Source: Megaustenia siamemsis (Eukaryota > Mollusca > Gastropoda > Stylommatophora > Ariophantidae). Taken from it: DNA of 64,000 nucleotides. The translations under genes and the position numbers were made by a program. Position 1 is the stretch's first letter. Each line of letters opens with the position of its first letter. Shown one piece after another: positions 34,201 to 49,200 of this stretch. The notes under the pieces were generated by a model. That model searched no databases. It had not been told where the DNA came from and was given only the letters and a program-made list of their open reading frames with translations. The stretch lies in assembly GCA_032433765.1 (NCBI GenBank), contig JAVIAB010000124.1:76936119-77000118 (forward strand). Reading direction: 5' to 3'.

Positions 34201-37200
34201 CTCTGTCACAGTAGCTGCTACAAATAATAAAAGACATGTCCCTGAGATATGAAACCAGACCCAGCTAGTCCAACCACTCTGTCACAGCAGCTGCTACAAA
34301 TAATAAAAGACATGTCCCTGAGATATGAAACCAGACCCAGCTAGTCAGCAGATGAACATTCCAACCACTCTGTCACAGAAGCTGCTACAAATAATAAAAG
34401 ACATGTCCCTGAGATATGAAACCAGACCCAGCTAGTCAGCAGATGAACATTCCAACCACTCTGTCACAGCAGCTGCTACAAATAATAAAAGACATGTCCC
34501 TAAGATATGAAACCAGACCCAGCTAGTCAGCAGATGAACATTCCAACCACTCTGTCACAGCAGCTGCTACAAATAATAAAAGACATGCCACTGAGATATG
34601 AAACCAGACCCAGCTAGTCCAACCACTCTGTCACAGCAGCTGCTACAAATAATAAACGACATGTCCCTGAGATATGAAACCAGACCCAGCTAGTCCAACT
34701 GTCACAGCAGCTGCTACAAATAATAAAAGACATGTCCCTGAGATATGAAACCAGACCCAGCTAGTCCAACTGTCACAGCAGCTGCTACAAATAATAAAAG
34801 ACATGTCCCTGAGATATGAAACCAGACCCAGCTAGTCCAACCACTCTGTCACAGAAGCTGCTACAAATAATAAAAGACATGTCCCTGAGATATGTAACCA
34901 GGCCCAGCTAGTCAGCAGATGAACATTCCAACCACTCTGTCACAGCAGCTGCTACAAATAATAAAAGACATGTCCCTGAGATATGAAACCAGACCCAGCT
35001 AGTCCAACCACTCTGTCACAGCAGCTGCTACAAATAATAAAAGACATGTCCCTGAGATATGAAACCAGACCCAGCTAGTCAAACCACTCTGTCACAGCAG
35101 CTGCTACAAATAATAAAAGACATGTCCCTGAGATATGAAACCAGACCCAGCTAGTCAGCAGATGAATATTCCAACCACTCTGTCACAGCAGCTGCTACAA
35201 ATAATAAAAGACATGTCCCTGATATATGAAACCAGACCCAGCTAGTCCAACCACTCTGTCACAGCAGCTGCTACAAATAATAAAAGACATGTCCCTGATA
35301 TATGAAACCAGACCCAGCTAGTCCAACCACTCTGTCACAGCAGCTGCTACAAATAATAAAAGACATGTCCCTGAGATATGAAACCAGACCCAGCTAGTCC
35401 AACTGTCACAGCAGCTGCTACAAATAATAAAAGACATGTCCCTGAGATATGAAACCAGACCCAGCTAGTCCAACCACTCTGTCACAGCAGCTGCTACAAA
35501 TAATAAAAGACATGTCCCTGAGATATGAAACCAGACCCAGCTAGTCCAACCACTCTGTCACAGCAGCTGCTACAAATAATAAACGACATGTCCCTGAGAT
35601 ATGAAACCAGACCCAGCTAGTCCAACTTTCACAGCAGCTGCTACAAATAATAAAAGACATGTCCCTGAGATATGAAACCAGACCCAGCTAGTCAGCAGAT
35701 GAACATTCCAACCACTCTGTCACAGCAGCTGCTACAAATAATAAAAGACATGTCCCTGATATATGAAACCAGACTCAGCTAGTCAGCAGATAAATATTCC
35801 AACCACTCTGTCACAGCAGCTGCTACAAATAATAAAAGATATGCACCTGACATATGAAACCAGACCCAGCTAGTCCAACCACTCTGTCACAGCAGCTGCT
35901 ACAAGTAATAAAAGACATGTCCCTGATATATGAAACCAGACTCAGCTAGTCAGCAGATAAACATTCCAACCACTCTGTCACAGCAGCTGCTACAAGTAAG
36001 AAAAGACATGTCCCTGATATATGAAACCAGACTCAGCTAGTCCAACCACTCTGTCACAGCAGCTGCTACAAGTAATAAAAGACATGTCCCTGAGATATGA
36101 AACCAGACCCAGCTAGTCCAACCACTCTGTCACAGCAGCTGCTACAAATAATAAAAGACATGTCCCTGAGATATGAAACCAGACCCAGCTAGTCAGCAGA
36201 TGAACATTCCAACCACTCTGTCACAGCAGCTGCTACAAGTAATAAAAGACATGTCCCTGAGATATGAAACCAGACCCAGCTAGTCCAACCACTCTGTCAC
36301 AGCAGCTGCTACAAGTAATAAAAGACATGTCCCTGAGATATGAAACCAGACCCAGCTAGTCCAACCACTCTGTCACAGCAGCTGCTACAAATAATAAAAG
36401 ACATGTCCCTGAGATATGAAACCAGAACAAGCTAGTCAGTAGATGAACATTCCAACCACTCTGTCACAGTAGCTGCTACAAATAATAAAAGACATGTCCC
36501 TGAGATATGAAACCAGACCCAGCTAGTCCAACCACTCTGTCACAGCAGCTGCTACAAATAATAAAAGACATGTCCCTGAGATATGAAACCAGACCCAGCT
36601 AGTCAGCAGATGAACATTCCAACCACTCTGTCACAGAAGCTGCTACAAATAATAAAAGACATGTCCCTGAGATATGAAACCAGACCCAGCTAGTCAGCAG
36701 ATGAACATTCCAACCACTCTGTCACAGCAGCTGCTACAAATAATAAAAGACATGTCCCTGAGATATGAAACCAGACCCAGCTAGTCAGCAGATGAACATT
36801 CCAACCACTCTGTCACAGCAGCTGCTACAAATAATAAAAGACATGCCCTGAGATATGAAACCAGACCCAGCTAGTCCAACCACTCTGTCACAGCAGCTGC
36901 TACAAATAATAAACGACATGTCCCTGAGATATGAAACCAGACCCAGCTAGTCCAACTGTCACAGCAGCTGCTACAAATAATAAAAGACATGTCCCTGAGA
37001 TATGAAACCAGACCCAGCTAGTCCAACTGTCACAGCAGCTGCTACAAATAATAAAAGACATGTCCCTGAGATATGAAACCAGACCCAGCTAGTCAGCAGA
37101 TGAACATTCCAAACACTCTGTCACAGAAGCTGCTACAAATAATAAAAGACATGTCCCTGAGATATGTAACCAGGCCCAGCTAGTCAGCAGATGAACATTC

Positions 37201-40200
37201 CAACCACTCTGTCACAGCAGCTGCTACAAATAATAAAAGACATGTCCCTGAGATATGAAACCAGACCCAGCTAGTCCAACCACTCTATCACAGCAGCTGC
37301 TACAAATAATAAAAGACATGTCCCTGAGATATGAAACCAGACCCAGCTAGTCCAACCACTCTGTCACAGCAGCTGCTACAAGTAATAAAAGACATGTCCC
37401 TGATATATGAAACCAGACTCAGCTAGTCAGCAGATAAACATTCCAACCACTCTGTCACAGCAGCTGCTACAAGTAAGAAAAGACATGTCCCTGATATATG
37501 AAACCAGACTCAGCTAGTCCAACCACTCTGTCACAGCAGCTGCTACAAGTAATAAAAGACATGTCCCTGAGATATGAAACCAGACCCAGCTGGTCCAACC
37601 ACTCTGTCACAGCAACTGCTACAAATAATAAAAGACATGTCCCTGAGATATGAAACCAGACCCAGCTAGTCAGCAGATGAACATTCCAACCACTCTGTCA
37701 CAGCAGCTGCTACAAATAATAAAAGACATGTCCCTGAGATATGAAACCAGACCCAGCTAGTCCAACCACTCTGTCACAGCAGCTGCTACAAGTAATATAA
37801 GACATGTCCCTGAGATATGAAACCAGACCCAGCTAGTCCAACCACTCTGTCACAGCAGCTGCTACAAATAATAAAAGACATGTCCCTGAGATATGAAACC
37901 AGACCAAGCTAGTCAGCAGATGAACATTCCAACCACTCTGTCACAGTAGCTGCTACAAATAATAAAAGACATGTCCCTGAGATATGAAACCAGACCCAGC
38001 TAGTCCAACCACTCTGTCACAGCAGCTGCTACAAATAATAAAAGACATGTCCCTGAGATATGAAACCAGACCAGCTAGTCAGCAGATGAACATTCCAACC
38101 ACTCTGTCACAGAAGCTGCTACAAATAATAAAAGACATGTCCCTGAGATATGAAACCAGACCCAGCTAGTCAGCAGATGAACATTCCAACCACTCTGTCA
38201 CAGCAGCTGCTACAAGTAATAAAAGACATGTCCCTGAGATATGAAAACCAGACCCAGCTAGTCAGCAGATGAACATTCCAACCACTCTGTCACAGCAGCT
38301 GCTACAAATAATAAAAGACATGCCACTGAGATATGAAACCAGACCCAGCTAGTCCAACCACTCTGTCACAGCAGCTGCTACAAATAATAAACGACATGTC
38401 CCTGAGATATGAAACCAGACCCAGCTAGTCCAACTGTCACAGCAGCTGCTACAAATAATAAAAGACATGTCCCTGAGATATGAAACCAGACCAAGCTAGT
38501 CAGCAGATGAACATTCCAACCACTCTGTCACAGTAGCTGCTACAAATAATAAAAGACATGTCCCTGAGATATGAAACCAGACCCAGCTAGTCAGCAGATG
38601 AACATTCCAACCACTCTGTCACAGCAGCTGCTACAAGTAATAAAAGACATGTCCCTGAGATATGAAACCAGACCCAGCTAGTCCAACCACTCTGTCACAG
38701 CAGCTGCTACAAATAATAAAAGACATGTCCCTGAGATATGAAACCAGAACAAGCTAGTCAGTAGATGAACATTCCAACCACTCTGTCACAGCAGCTGCTA
38801 CAAGTAATAAAAGACATGTCCCTGAGATATGAAACCAGACCCAGCTAGTCCAACCACTCTGTCACAGCAGCTGCTACAAATAATAAAAGACATGTCCCTG
38901 AGATATGAAACCAGACCCAGCTAGTCAGCAGATGAACATTCCAACCACTCTGTCACAGAAGCTGCTACAAATAATAAAAGACATGTCCCTGAGATATGAA
39001 ACCAGACCCAGCTAGTCAGCAGATGAACATTCCAACCACTCTGTCACAGCAGCTGCTACAAATAATAAAAGACATGTCCCTGAGATATGAAACCAGACCC
39101 AGCTAGTCAGCAGATGAACATTCCAACCACTCTGTCACAGCAGCTGCTACAAATAATAAAAGACATGCCCCTGAGATATGAAACCAGACCCAGCTAGTCC
39201 AACCACTCTGTCACAGCAGCTGCTACAAATAATAAACGACATGTCCCTGAGATATGAAACCAGACCCAGCTAGTCCAACTGTCACAGCAGCTGCTACAAA
39301 TAATAAAAGACATGTCCCTGAGATATGAAACCAGACCCAGCTAGTCCAACTGTCACAGCAGCTGCTACAAATAATAAAAGACATGTCCCTGAGATATGAA
39401 ACCAGACCCAGCTAGTCAGCAGATGAACATTCCAACCACTCTGTCACAGAAGCTGCTACAAGTAATAAAAGACATGTCCCTGAGATATGAAACCAGACCC
39501 AGCTAGTCCAACCACTCTGTCACAGCAGCTGCTACAAATAATAAAAGACATGTCCCTGAGATATGAAACCAGAACAAGCTAGTCAGTAGATGAACATTCC
39601 AACCACTCTGTCACAGTAGCTGCTACAAATAATAAAAGACATGTCCCTGAGATATGAAACCAGACCCAGCTAGTCCAACCACTCTGTCACAGCAGCTGCT
39701 ACAAATAATAAAAGACATGTCCCTGAGATATGAAACCAGACCCAGCTAGTCAGCAGATGAACATTCCAACCACTCTGTCACAGAAGCTGCTACAAATAAT
39801 AAAAGACATGTCCCTGAGATATGAAACCAGACCCAGCTAGTCAGCAGATGAACATTCCAACCACTCTGTCACAGCAGCTGCTACAAATAATAAAAGACAT
39901 GCCCCTGAGATATGAAACCAGACCCAGCTAGTCCAACCACTCTGTCACAGCAGCTGCTACAAATAATAAACGACATGTCCCTGAGATATGAAACCAGACC
40001 CAGCTAGTCCAACTGTCACAGCAGCTGCTACAAATAATAAAAGACATGTCCCTGAGATATGAAACCAGACCAGCTAGTCCAACTGTCACAGCAGCTGCTA
40101 CAAATAATAAAAGACATGTCCCTGAGATATGAAACCAGACCCAGCTAGTCAGCAGATGAACATTCCAACCACTCTGTCACAGAAGCTGCTACAAATAATA

Positions 40201-43200
40201 AAAGACATGTCCCTGAGATATGTAACCAGGCCCAGCTAGTCAGCAGATGAACATTCCAACCACTCTGTCACAGCAGCTGCTACAAATAATAAAAGACATG
40301 TCCCTGAGATATGAAACCAGACCCAGCTAGTCCAACCACTCTATCACAGCAGCTGCTACAAATAATAAAAGACATGTCCCTGAGATATGAAACCAGACCC
40401 AGCTAGTCCAACCACTCTGTCACAGCAGCTGCTACAAGTAATAAAAGACATGTCCCTGATATATGAAACCAGACTCAGCTAGTCAGCAGATAAACATTCC
40501 AACCACTCTGTCACAGCAGCTGCTACAAGTAAGAAAAGACATGTCCCTGATATATGAAACCAGACTCAGCTAGTCCAACCACTCTGTCACAGCAGCTGCT
40601 ACAAGTAATAAAAGACATGTCCCTGAGATATGAAACCAGACCCAGCTGGTCCAACCACTCTGTCACAGCAACTGCTACAAATAATAAAAGACATGTCCCT
40701 GAGATATGAAACCAGACCAGCTAGTCAGCAGATGAACATTCCAACCACTCTGTCACAGCAGCTGCTACAAATAATAAAAGACATGTCCCTGAGATATGAA
40801 ACCAGACCCAGCTAGTCCAACCACTCTGTCACAGCAGCTGCTACAAGTAATAAAAGACATGTCCCTGAGATATGAAACCAGACCCAGCTAGTCCAACCAC
40901 TCTGTCACAGCAGCTGCTACAAATAATAAAAGACATGTCCCTGAGATATGAAACCAGACCAAGCTAGTCAGCAGATGAACATTCCAACCACTCTGTCACA
41001 GTAGCTGCTACAAATAATAAAAGACATGTCCCTGAGATATGAAACCAGACCCAGCTAGTCCAACCACTCTGTCACAGCAGCTGCTACAAATAATAAAAGA
41101 CATGTCCCTGAGATATGAAACCAGACCCAGCTAGTCAGCAGATGAACATTCCAACCACTCTGTCACAGAAGCTGCTACAAATAATAAAAGACATGTCCCT
41201 GAGATATGAAACCAGACCCAGCTAGTCAGCAGATGAACATTCCAACCACTCTGTCACAGCAGCTGCTACAAATAATAAAAGACATGTCCCTGAGATATGA
41301 AACCAGACCCAGCTAGTCAGCAGATGAACATTCCAACCACTCTGTCACAGCAGCTGCTACAAATAATAAAAGACATGCCACTGAGATATGAAACCAGACC
41401 CAGCTAGTCCAACCACTCTGTCACAGCAGCTGCTACAAATAATAAACGACATGTCCCTGAGATATGAAACCAGACCCAGCTAGTCCAACTGTCACAGCAG
41501 CTGCTACAAATAATAAAAGACATGTCCCTGAGATATGAAACCAGACCCAGCTAGTCCAACTGTCACAGCAGCTGCTACAAATAATAAAAGACATGTCCCT
41601 GAGATATGAAACCAGACCCAGCTAGTCCAACCACTCTGTCACAGAAGCTGCTACAAATAATAAAAGACATGTCCCTGAGATATGTAACCAGGCCCAGCTA
41701 GTCAGCAGATGAACATTCCAACCACTCTGTCACAGCAGCTGCTACAAATAATAAAAGACATGTCCCTGAGATATGAAACCAGACCCAGCTAGTCCAACCA
41801 CTCTGTCACAGCAGCTGCTACAAATAATAAAAGACATGTCCCTGAGATATGAAACCAGACCCAGCTAGTCAAACCACTCTGTCACAGCAGCTGCTACAAA
41901 TAATAAAAGACATGTCCCTGAGATATGAAACCAGACCCAGCTAGTCAGCAGATGAATATTCCAACCACTCTGTCACAGCAGCTGCTACAAATAATAAAAG
42001 ACATGTCCCTGATATATGAAACCAGACCCAGCTAGTCCAACCACTCTGTCACAGCAGCTGCTACAAATAATAAAAGACATGTCCCTGATATATGAAACCA
42101 GACCCAGCTAGTCCAACCACTCTGTCACAGCAGCTGCTACAAATAATAAAAGACATGTCCCTGAGATATGAAACCAGACCCAGCTAGTCCAACTGTCACA
42201 GCAGCTGCTACAAATAATAAAAGACATGTCCCTGAGATATGAAACCAGACCCAGCTAGTCAGCAGATGAACATTCCAACCACTCTGTCACAGCAGCTGCT
42301 ACAAATAATAAAAGACATGTCCCTGATATATGAAACCAGACTCAGCTAGTCAGCAGATAAATATTCCAACCACTCTGTCACAGCAGCTGCTACAAATAAT
42401 AAAAGATATGCACCTGACATATGAAACCAGACCCAGCTAGTCCAACCACTCTGTCACAGCAGCTGCTACAAGTAATAAAAGACATGTCCCTGATATATGA
42501 AACCAGACTCAGCTAGTCAGCAGATAAACATTCCAACCACTCTGTCACAGCAGCTGCTACAAGTAAGAAAAGACATGTCCCTGATATATGAAACCAGACT
42601 CAGCTAGTCCAACCACTCTGTCACAGCAGCTGCTACAAGTAATAAAAGACATGTCCCTGAGATATGAAACCAGACCCAGCTAGTCCAACCACTCTGTCAC
42701 AGCAGCTGCTACAAATAATAAAAGACATGTCCCTGAGATATGAAACCAGACCCAGCTAGTCAGCAGATGAACATTCCAACCACTCTGTCACAGCAGCTGC
42801 TACAAGTAATAAAAGACATGTCCCTGAGATATGAAACCAGACCCAGCTAGTCCAACCACTCTGTCACAGCAGCTGCTACAAGTAATAAAAGACATGTCCC
42901 TGAGATATGAAACCAGACCCAGCTAGTCCAACCACTCTGTCACAGCAGCTGCTACAAATAATAAAAGACATGTCCCTGAGATATGAAACCAGAACAAGCT
43001 AGTCAGTAGATGAACATTCCAACCACTCTGTCACAGTAGCTGCTACAAATAATAAAAGACATGTCCCTGAGATATGAAACCAGACCCAGCTAGTCCAACC
43101 ACTCTGTCACAGCAGCTGCTACAAATAATAAAAGACATGTCCCTGAGATATGAAACCAGACCCAGCTAGTCAGCAGATGAACATTCCAACCACTCTGTCA

Positions 43201-46200
43201 CAGAAGCTGCTACAAATAATAAAAGACATGTCCCTGAGATATGAAACCAGACCCAGCTAGTCAGCAGATGAACATTCCAACCACTCTGTCACAGCAGCTG
43301 CTACAAATAATAAAAGACATGTCCCTGAGATATGAAACCAGACCCAGCTAGTCAGCAGATGAACATTCCAACCACTCTGTCACAGCAGCTGCTACAAATA
43401 ATAAAAGACATGCCACTGAGATATGAAACCAGACCCAGCTAGTCCAACCACTCTGTCACAGCAGCTGCTACAAATAATAAACGACATGTCCCTGAGATAT
43501 GAAACCAGACCCAGCTAGTCCAACTGTCACAGCAGCTGCTACAAATAATAAAAGACATGTCCCTGAGATATGAAACCAGACCCAGCTAGTCCAACTGTCA
43601 CAGCAGCTGCTACAAATAATAAAAGACATGTCCCTGAGATATGAAACCAGACCCAGCTAGTCAGCAGATGAACATTCCAACCACTCTGTCACAGAAGCTG
43701 CTACAAATAATAAAAGACATGTCCCTGAGATATGTAACCAGGCCCAGCTAGTCAGCAGATGAACATTCCAACCACTCTGTCACAGCAGCTGCTACAAATA
43801 ATAAAAGACATGTCCCTGAGATATGAAACCAGACCCAGCTAGTCCAACCACTCTATCACAGCAGCTGCTACAAATAATAAAAGACATGTCCCTGAGATAT
43901 GAAACCAGACCCAGCTAGTCAAACCACTCTGTCACAGCAGCTGCTACAAATAATAAAAGACATGTCCCTGAGATATGAAACCAGACCCAGCTAGTCAGCA
44001 GATGAATATTCCAACCACTCTGTCACAGCAGCTGCTACAAATAATAAATGACATGTCCCTGAGATATGAAACCAGATCCAGCACAGCAGCTGCTACAAAT
44101 AATAAAAGACATGTCCCTGAGATATGAAACCAGACCCAGCTAGTCCAACCACTCTGTCACAGCAGCTGCTACAAATAATAAACGACATGTCCCTGAGATA
44201 TGAAACCAGACCCAGCTAGTCCAACTTTCACAGCAGCTGCTACAAATAATAAAAGACATGTCCCTGAGATATGAAACCAAACCCAGCTAGTCAGCAGATG
44301 AACATTCCAACCACTCTGTCACAGAAGCTGCTACAAATAATAAAAGACATGTCCCTGATATATGAAACCAGACTCAGCTAGTCAGCAGATAAACATTCCA
44401 ACCACTCTGTCACAGCAGCTGCTACAAATAATAAAAGACATGCACCTGACATATGAAACCAGACCCAGCTAGTCCAACCACTCTGTCACAGCAGCTGCTA
44501 CAAGTAATAAAAGACATGTCCCTGATATATGAAACCAGACTCAGCTAGTCAGCAGATAAACATTCCAACCACTCTGTCACAGCAGCTGCTACAAATAATA
44601 AAAGACATGTCCCTGAGATATGAAACCAGACCCAGCTAGTCAGCAGATGAATATTCCAACCACTCTGTCACAGCAGCTGCTACAAATAATAAAAGACATG
44701 TCCCTGATATATGAAACCAGACCCAGCTAGTCCAACCACTCTGTCACAGCAGCTGCTACAAATAATAAAAGACATGTCCCTGAGATATGAAACCAGACCC
44801 AGCTAGTCCAACCACTCTGTCACAGCAGCTGCTACAAATAATAAAAGACATGTCCCTGAGATATGAAACCAGACCCAGCTAGTCAGCAGATGAACATTCC
44901 AACCACTCTGTCACAGCAGCTGCTACAAGTAATAAAAGACATGTCCCTGAGATATGAAACCAGACCCAGCTAGTCAACCACTCTGTCACAGCAGCTGCTA
45001 CAAGTAATAAAAGACATGTCCCTGAGATATGAAACCAGACCCAGCTAGTCCAACCACTCTGTCACAGCAGCTGCTACAAATAATAAAAGACATGTCCCTG
45101 AGATATGAAACCAGACCCAGCTAGTCCAACCACTCTGTCACAGCAGCTGCTACAAATAATAAAAGACATGTCCCTGAGATATGAAACCAGACCAAGCTAG
45201 TCCAACTGTCACAGCAGCTGCTACAAGTAATAAAAGACATGTCCCTGAGATATGAAACAAGACCCAGCTAGTCAGCAGATAAACATTCCAACCACTCTGT
45301 CACAGCAGCTGCTACAAATAATAAAAGACATGTCCCTGAGATATGAAACCAGACCCAGCTAGTCAGCAGATGAATATTCCAACCACTCTGTCACAGCAGC
45401 TGCTACAAATAATAAAAGACATGTCCCTGATATATGAAACCAGACCCAGCTAGTCCAACCACTCTGTCACAGCAGCTGCTACAAATAATAAAAGACATGT
45501 CCCTGATATATGAAACCAGACCCAGCTAGTCCAACCACTCTGTCACAGCAGCTGCTACAAATAATAAAAGACATGTCCCTGAGATATGAAACCAGACCCA
45601 GCTAGTCCAACTGTCACAGCAGCTGCTACAAATAATAAAAGACATGTCCCTGAGATATGAAACCAGACCCAGCTAGTCCAACCACTCTGTCACAGCAGCT
45701 GCTACAAATAATAAAAGACATGTCCCTGAGATATGAAACCAGACCCAGCTAGTCCAACCACTCTGTCACAGCAGCTGCTACAAATAATAAACGACATGTC
45801 CCTGAGATATGAAACCAGACCCAGCTAGTCCAACTTTCACAGCAGCTGCTACAAATAATAAAAGACATGTCCCTGAGATATGAAACCAGACCCAGCTAGT
45901 CAGCAGATGAACATTCCAACCACTCTGTCACAGCAGCTGCTACAAATAATAAAAGACATGTCCCTGATATATGAAACCAGACTCAGCTAGTCAGCAGATA
46001 AATATTCCAACCACTCTGTCACAGCAGCTGCTACAAATAATAAAAGACCAGACATATGAAACCAGACCCAGCTAGTCCAACCACTCTGTCACAGCAGCTG
46101 CTACAAGTAATAAAAGACATGTCCCTGATATATGAAACCAGACTCAGTTAGTCAGCAGATAAACATTCCAACCACTCTGTCACAGCAGCTGCTACAAGTA

Positions 46201-49200
46201 AGAAAAGACATGTCCCTGATATATGAAACCAGACTCAGCTAGTCCAACCACTCTGTCACAGCAGCTGCTACAAGTAATAAAAGACATGTCCCTGAGATAT
46301 GAAACCAGACCCAGCTAGTCCAACCACTCTGTCACAGCAGCTGCTACAAATAATAAAAGACATGTCCCTGAGATATGAAACCAGACCCAGCTAGTCAGCA
46401 GATGAACATTCCAACCACTCTGTCACAGCAGCTGCTACAAGTAATAAAAGACATGTCCCTGAGATATGAAACCAGACCCAGCTAGTCCAACCACTCTGTC
46501 ACAGCAGCTGCTACAAGTAATAAAAGACATGTCCCTGAGATATGAAACCAGACCCAGCTAGTCCAACCACTCTGTCACAGCAGCTGCTACAAATAATAAA
46601 AGACATGTCCCTGAGATATGAAACCAGAACAAGCTAGTCAGTAGATGAACATTCCAACCACTCTGTCACAGTAGCTGCTACAAATAATAAAAGACATGTC
46701 CCTGAGATATGAAACCAGACCCAGCTAGTCCAACCACTCTGTCACAGCAGCTGCTACAAATAATAAAAGACATGTCCCTGAGATATGAAACCAGACCCAG
46801 CTAGTCAGCAGATGAACATTCCAACCACTCTGTCACAGAAGCTGCTACAAATAATAAAAGACATGTCCCTGAGATATGAAACCAGACCCAGCTAGTCAGC
46901 AGATGAACATTCCAACCACTCTGTCACAGTAGCTGCTACAAATAATAAAAGACATGTCCCTGAGATATGAAACCAGACCCAGCTAGTCAGCAGATGAACA
47001 TTCCAACCACTCTGTCACAGCAGCTGCTACAAATAATAAAAGACATGCCCCTGAGATATGAAACCAGACCCAGCTAGTCCAACCACTCTGTCACAGCAGC
47101 TGCTACAAATAATAAACGACATGTCCCTGAGATATGAAACCAGACCCAGCTAGTCCAACTGTCACAGCAGCTGCTACAAATAATAAAAGACATGTCACTG
47201 ACATATGAAACCAGACCCAGCTAGTCCAACTGTCACAGCAGCTGCTACAAATAATAAAAGACATGTCCCTGAGATATGAAACCAGACCCAGCTAGTCAGC
47301 AGATGAACATTCCAACCACTCTGTCACAGAAGCTGCTACAAATAATAAAAGACATGTCCCTGAGATATATAACCAGGCCCAGCTAGTCAGCAGATGAACA
47401 TTCCAACCACTCTGTCACAGCAGCTGCTACAAATAATAAAAGACATGTCCCTGAGATATGAAACCAGACCCAGCTAGTCCAACCACTCTGTCACAGCAGC
47501 TGTTACAAGTAATAAAAGACATGTCCCTGAGATATGAAACCAGACCCAGCTAGTCCAACCACTCTGTCACAGCAGCTGCTACAAATAATAAAAGACATGT
47601 CCCTGAGATATGAAACCAGAACAAGCTAGTCAGTAGATGAACATTCCAACCACTCTGTCACAGTAGCTGCTACAAATAATAAAAGACATGTTCCTGAGAT
47701 ATGAAACCAGACCCAGCTAGTCCAACCACTCTGTCACAGCAGCTGCTACAAATAATAAAAGACATGTCCCTGAGATATGAAACCAGACCCAGCTAGTCAG
47801 CAGATGAACATTCCAACCACTCTGTCACAGAAGCTGCTACAAATAATAAAAGACATGTCCCTGAGATATGAAACCAGACCCAGCTAGTCAGCAGATGAAC
47901 ATTCCAACCACTCTGTCACAGCAGCTGCTACAAATAATAAAAGACATGTCCCTGAGATATGAAACCAGACCCAGCTAGTCAGCAGATGAACATTCCAACC
48001 ACTCTGTCACAGCAGCTGCTACAAATAATAAAAGACATGCCCCTGAGATATGAAACCAGACCCAGCTAGTCCAACCACTCTGTCACAGCAGCTGCTACAA
48101 ATAATAAACGACATGTCCCTGAGATATGAAACCAGACCCAGCTAGTCCAACTGTCACAGCAGCTGCTACAAATAATAAAAGACATGTCCCTGAGATATGA
48201 AACCAGACCCAGCTAGTCCAACTGTCACAGCAGCTGCTACAAATAATAAAAGACATGTCCCTGAGATATGAAACCAGACCCAGCTAGTCCAACCACTCTA
48301 TCACAGCAGCTGCTACAAATAATAAAAGACATGTCCCTGAGATATGAAACCAGACCCAGCTAGTCAAACCACTCTGTCACAGCAGCTGCTACAAATAATA
48401 AAAGACATGTCCCTGAGATATGAAACCAGACCCAGCTAGTCAGCAGATGAATATTCCAACCACTCTGTCACAGCAGCTGCTACAAATAATAAAAGACATG
48501 TCCCTGAGATATGAAACCAGACCCAGCTAGTCCAACCACTCTGTCACAGCAGCTGCTACAAATAATAAAAGACATGTCCCTGAGATATGAAACCAGACAC
48601 AGCTAGTCAGCAGATGAATATTCCAACCACTCTGTCACAGCAGCTGCTACAAATAATAAATGACATGTCCCTGAGATATGAAACCAGATCCAGCACAGCA
48701 GCTGCTACAAATAATAAAAGACATGTCCCTGAGATATGAAACCAGACCAGCTAGTCCAACCACTCTGTCACAGCAGCTGCTACAAATAATAAACGACATG
48801 TCCCTGAGATATGAAACCAGACCCAGCTAGTCCAACTTTCACAGCAGCTGCTACAAATAATAAAAGACATGTCCCTGAGATATGAAACCAGACCCAGCTA
48901 GTCAGCAGATGAACATTCCAACCACTCTGTCACAGAAGCTGCTACAAATAATAAAAGACATGTCCCTGATATATGAAACCAGACTCAGCTAGTCAGCAGA
49001 TAAACATTCCAACCACTCTGTCACAGCAGCTGCTACAAATAATAAAAGACATGCACCTGACATATGAAACCAGACCCAGCTAGTCCAACCACTCTGTCAC
49101 AGCAGCTGCTACAAGTAATAAAAGACATGTCCCTGATATATGAAACCAGACTCAGCTAGTCAGCAGATAAACATTCCAACCACTCTGTCACAGCAGCTGC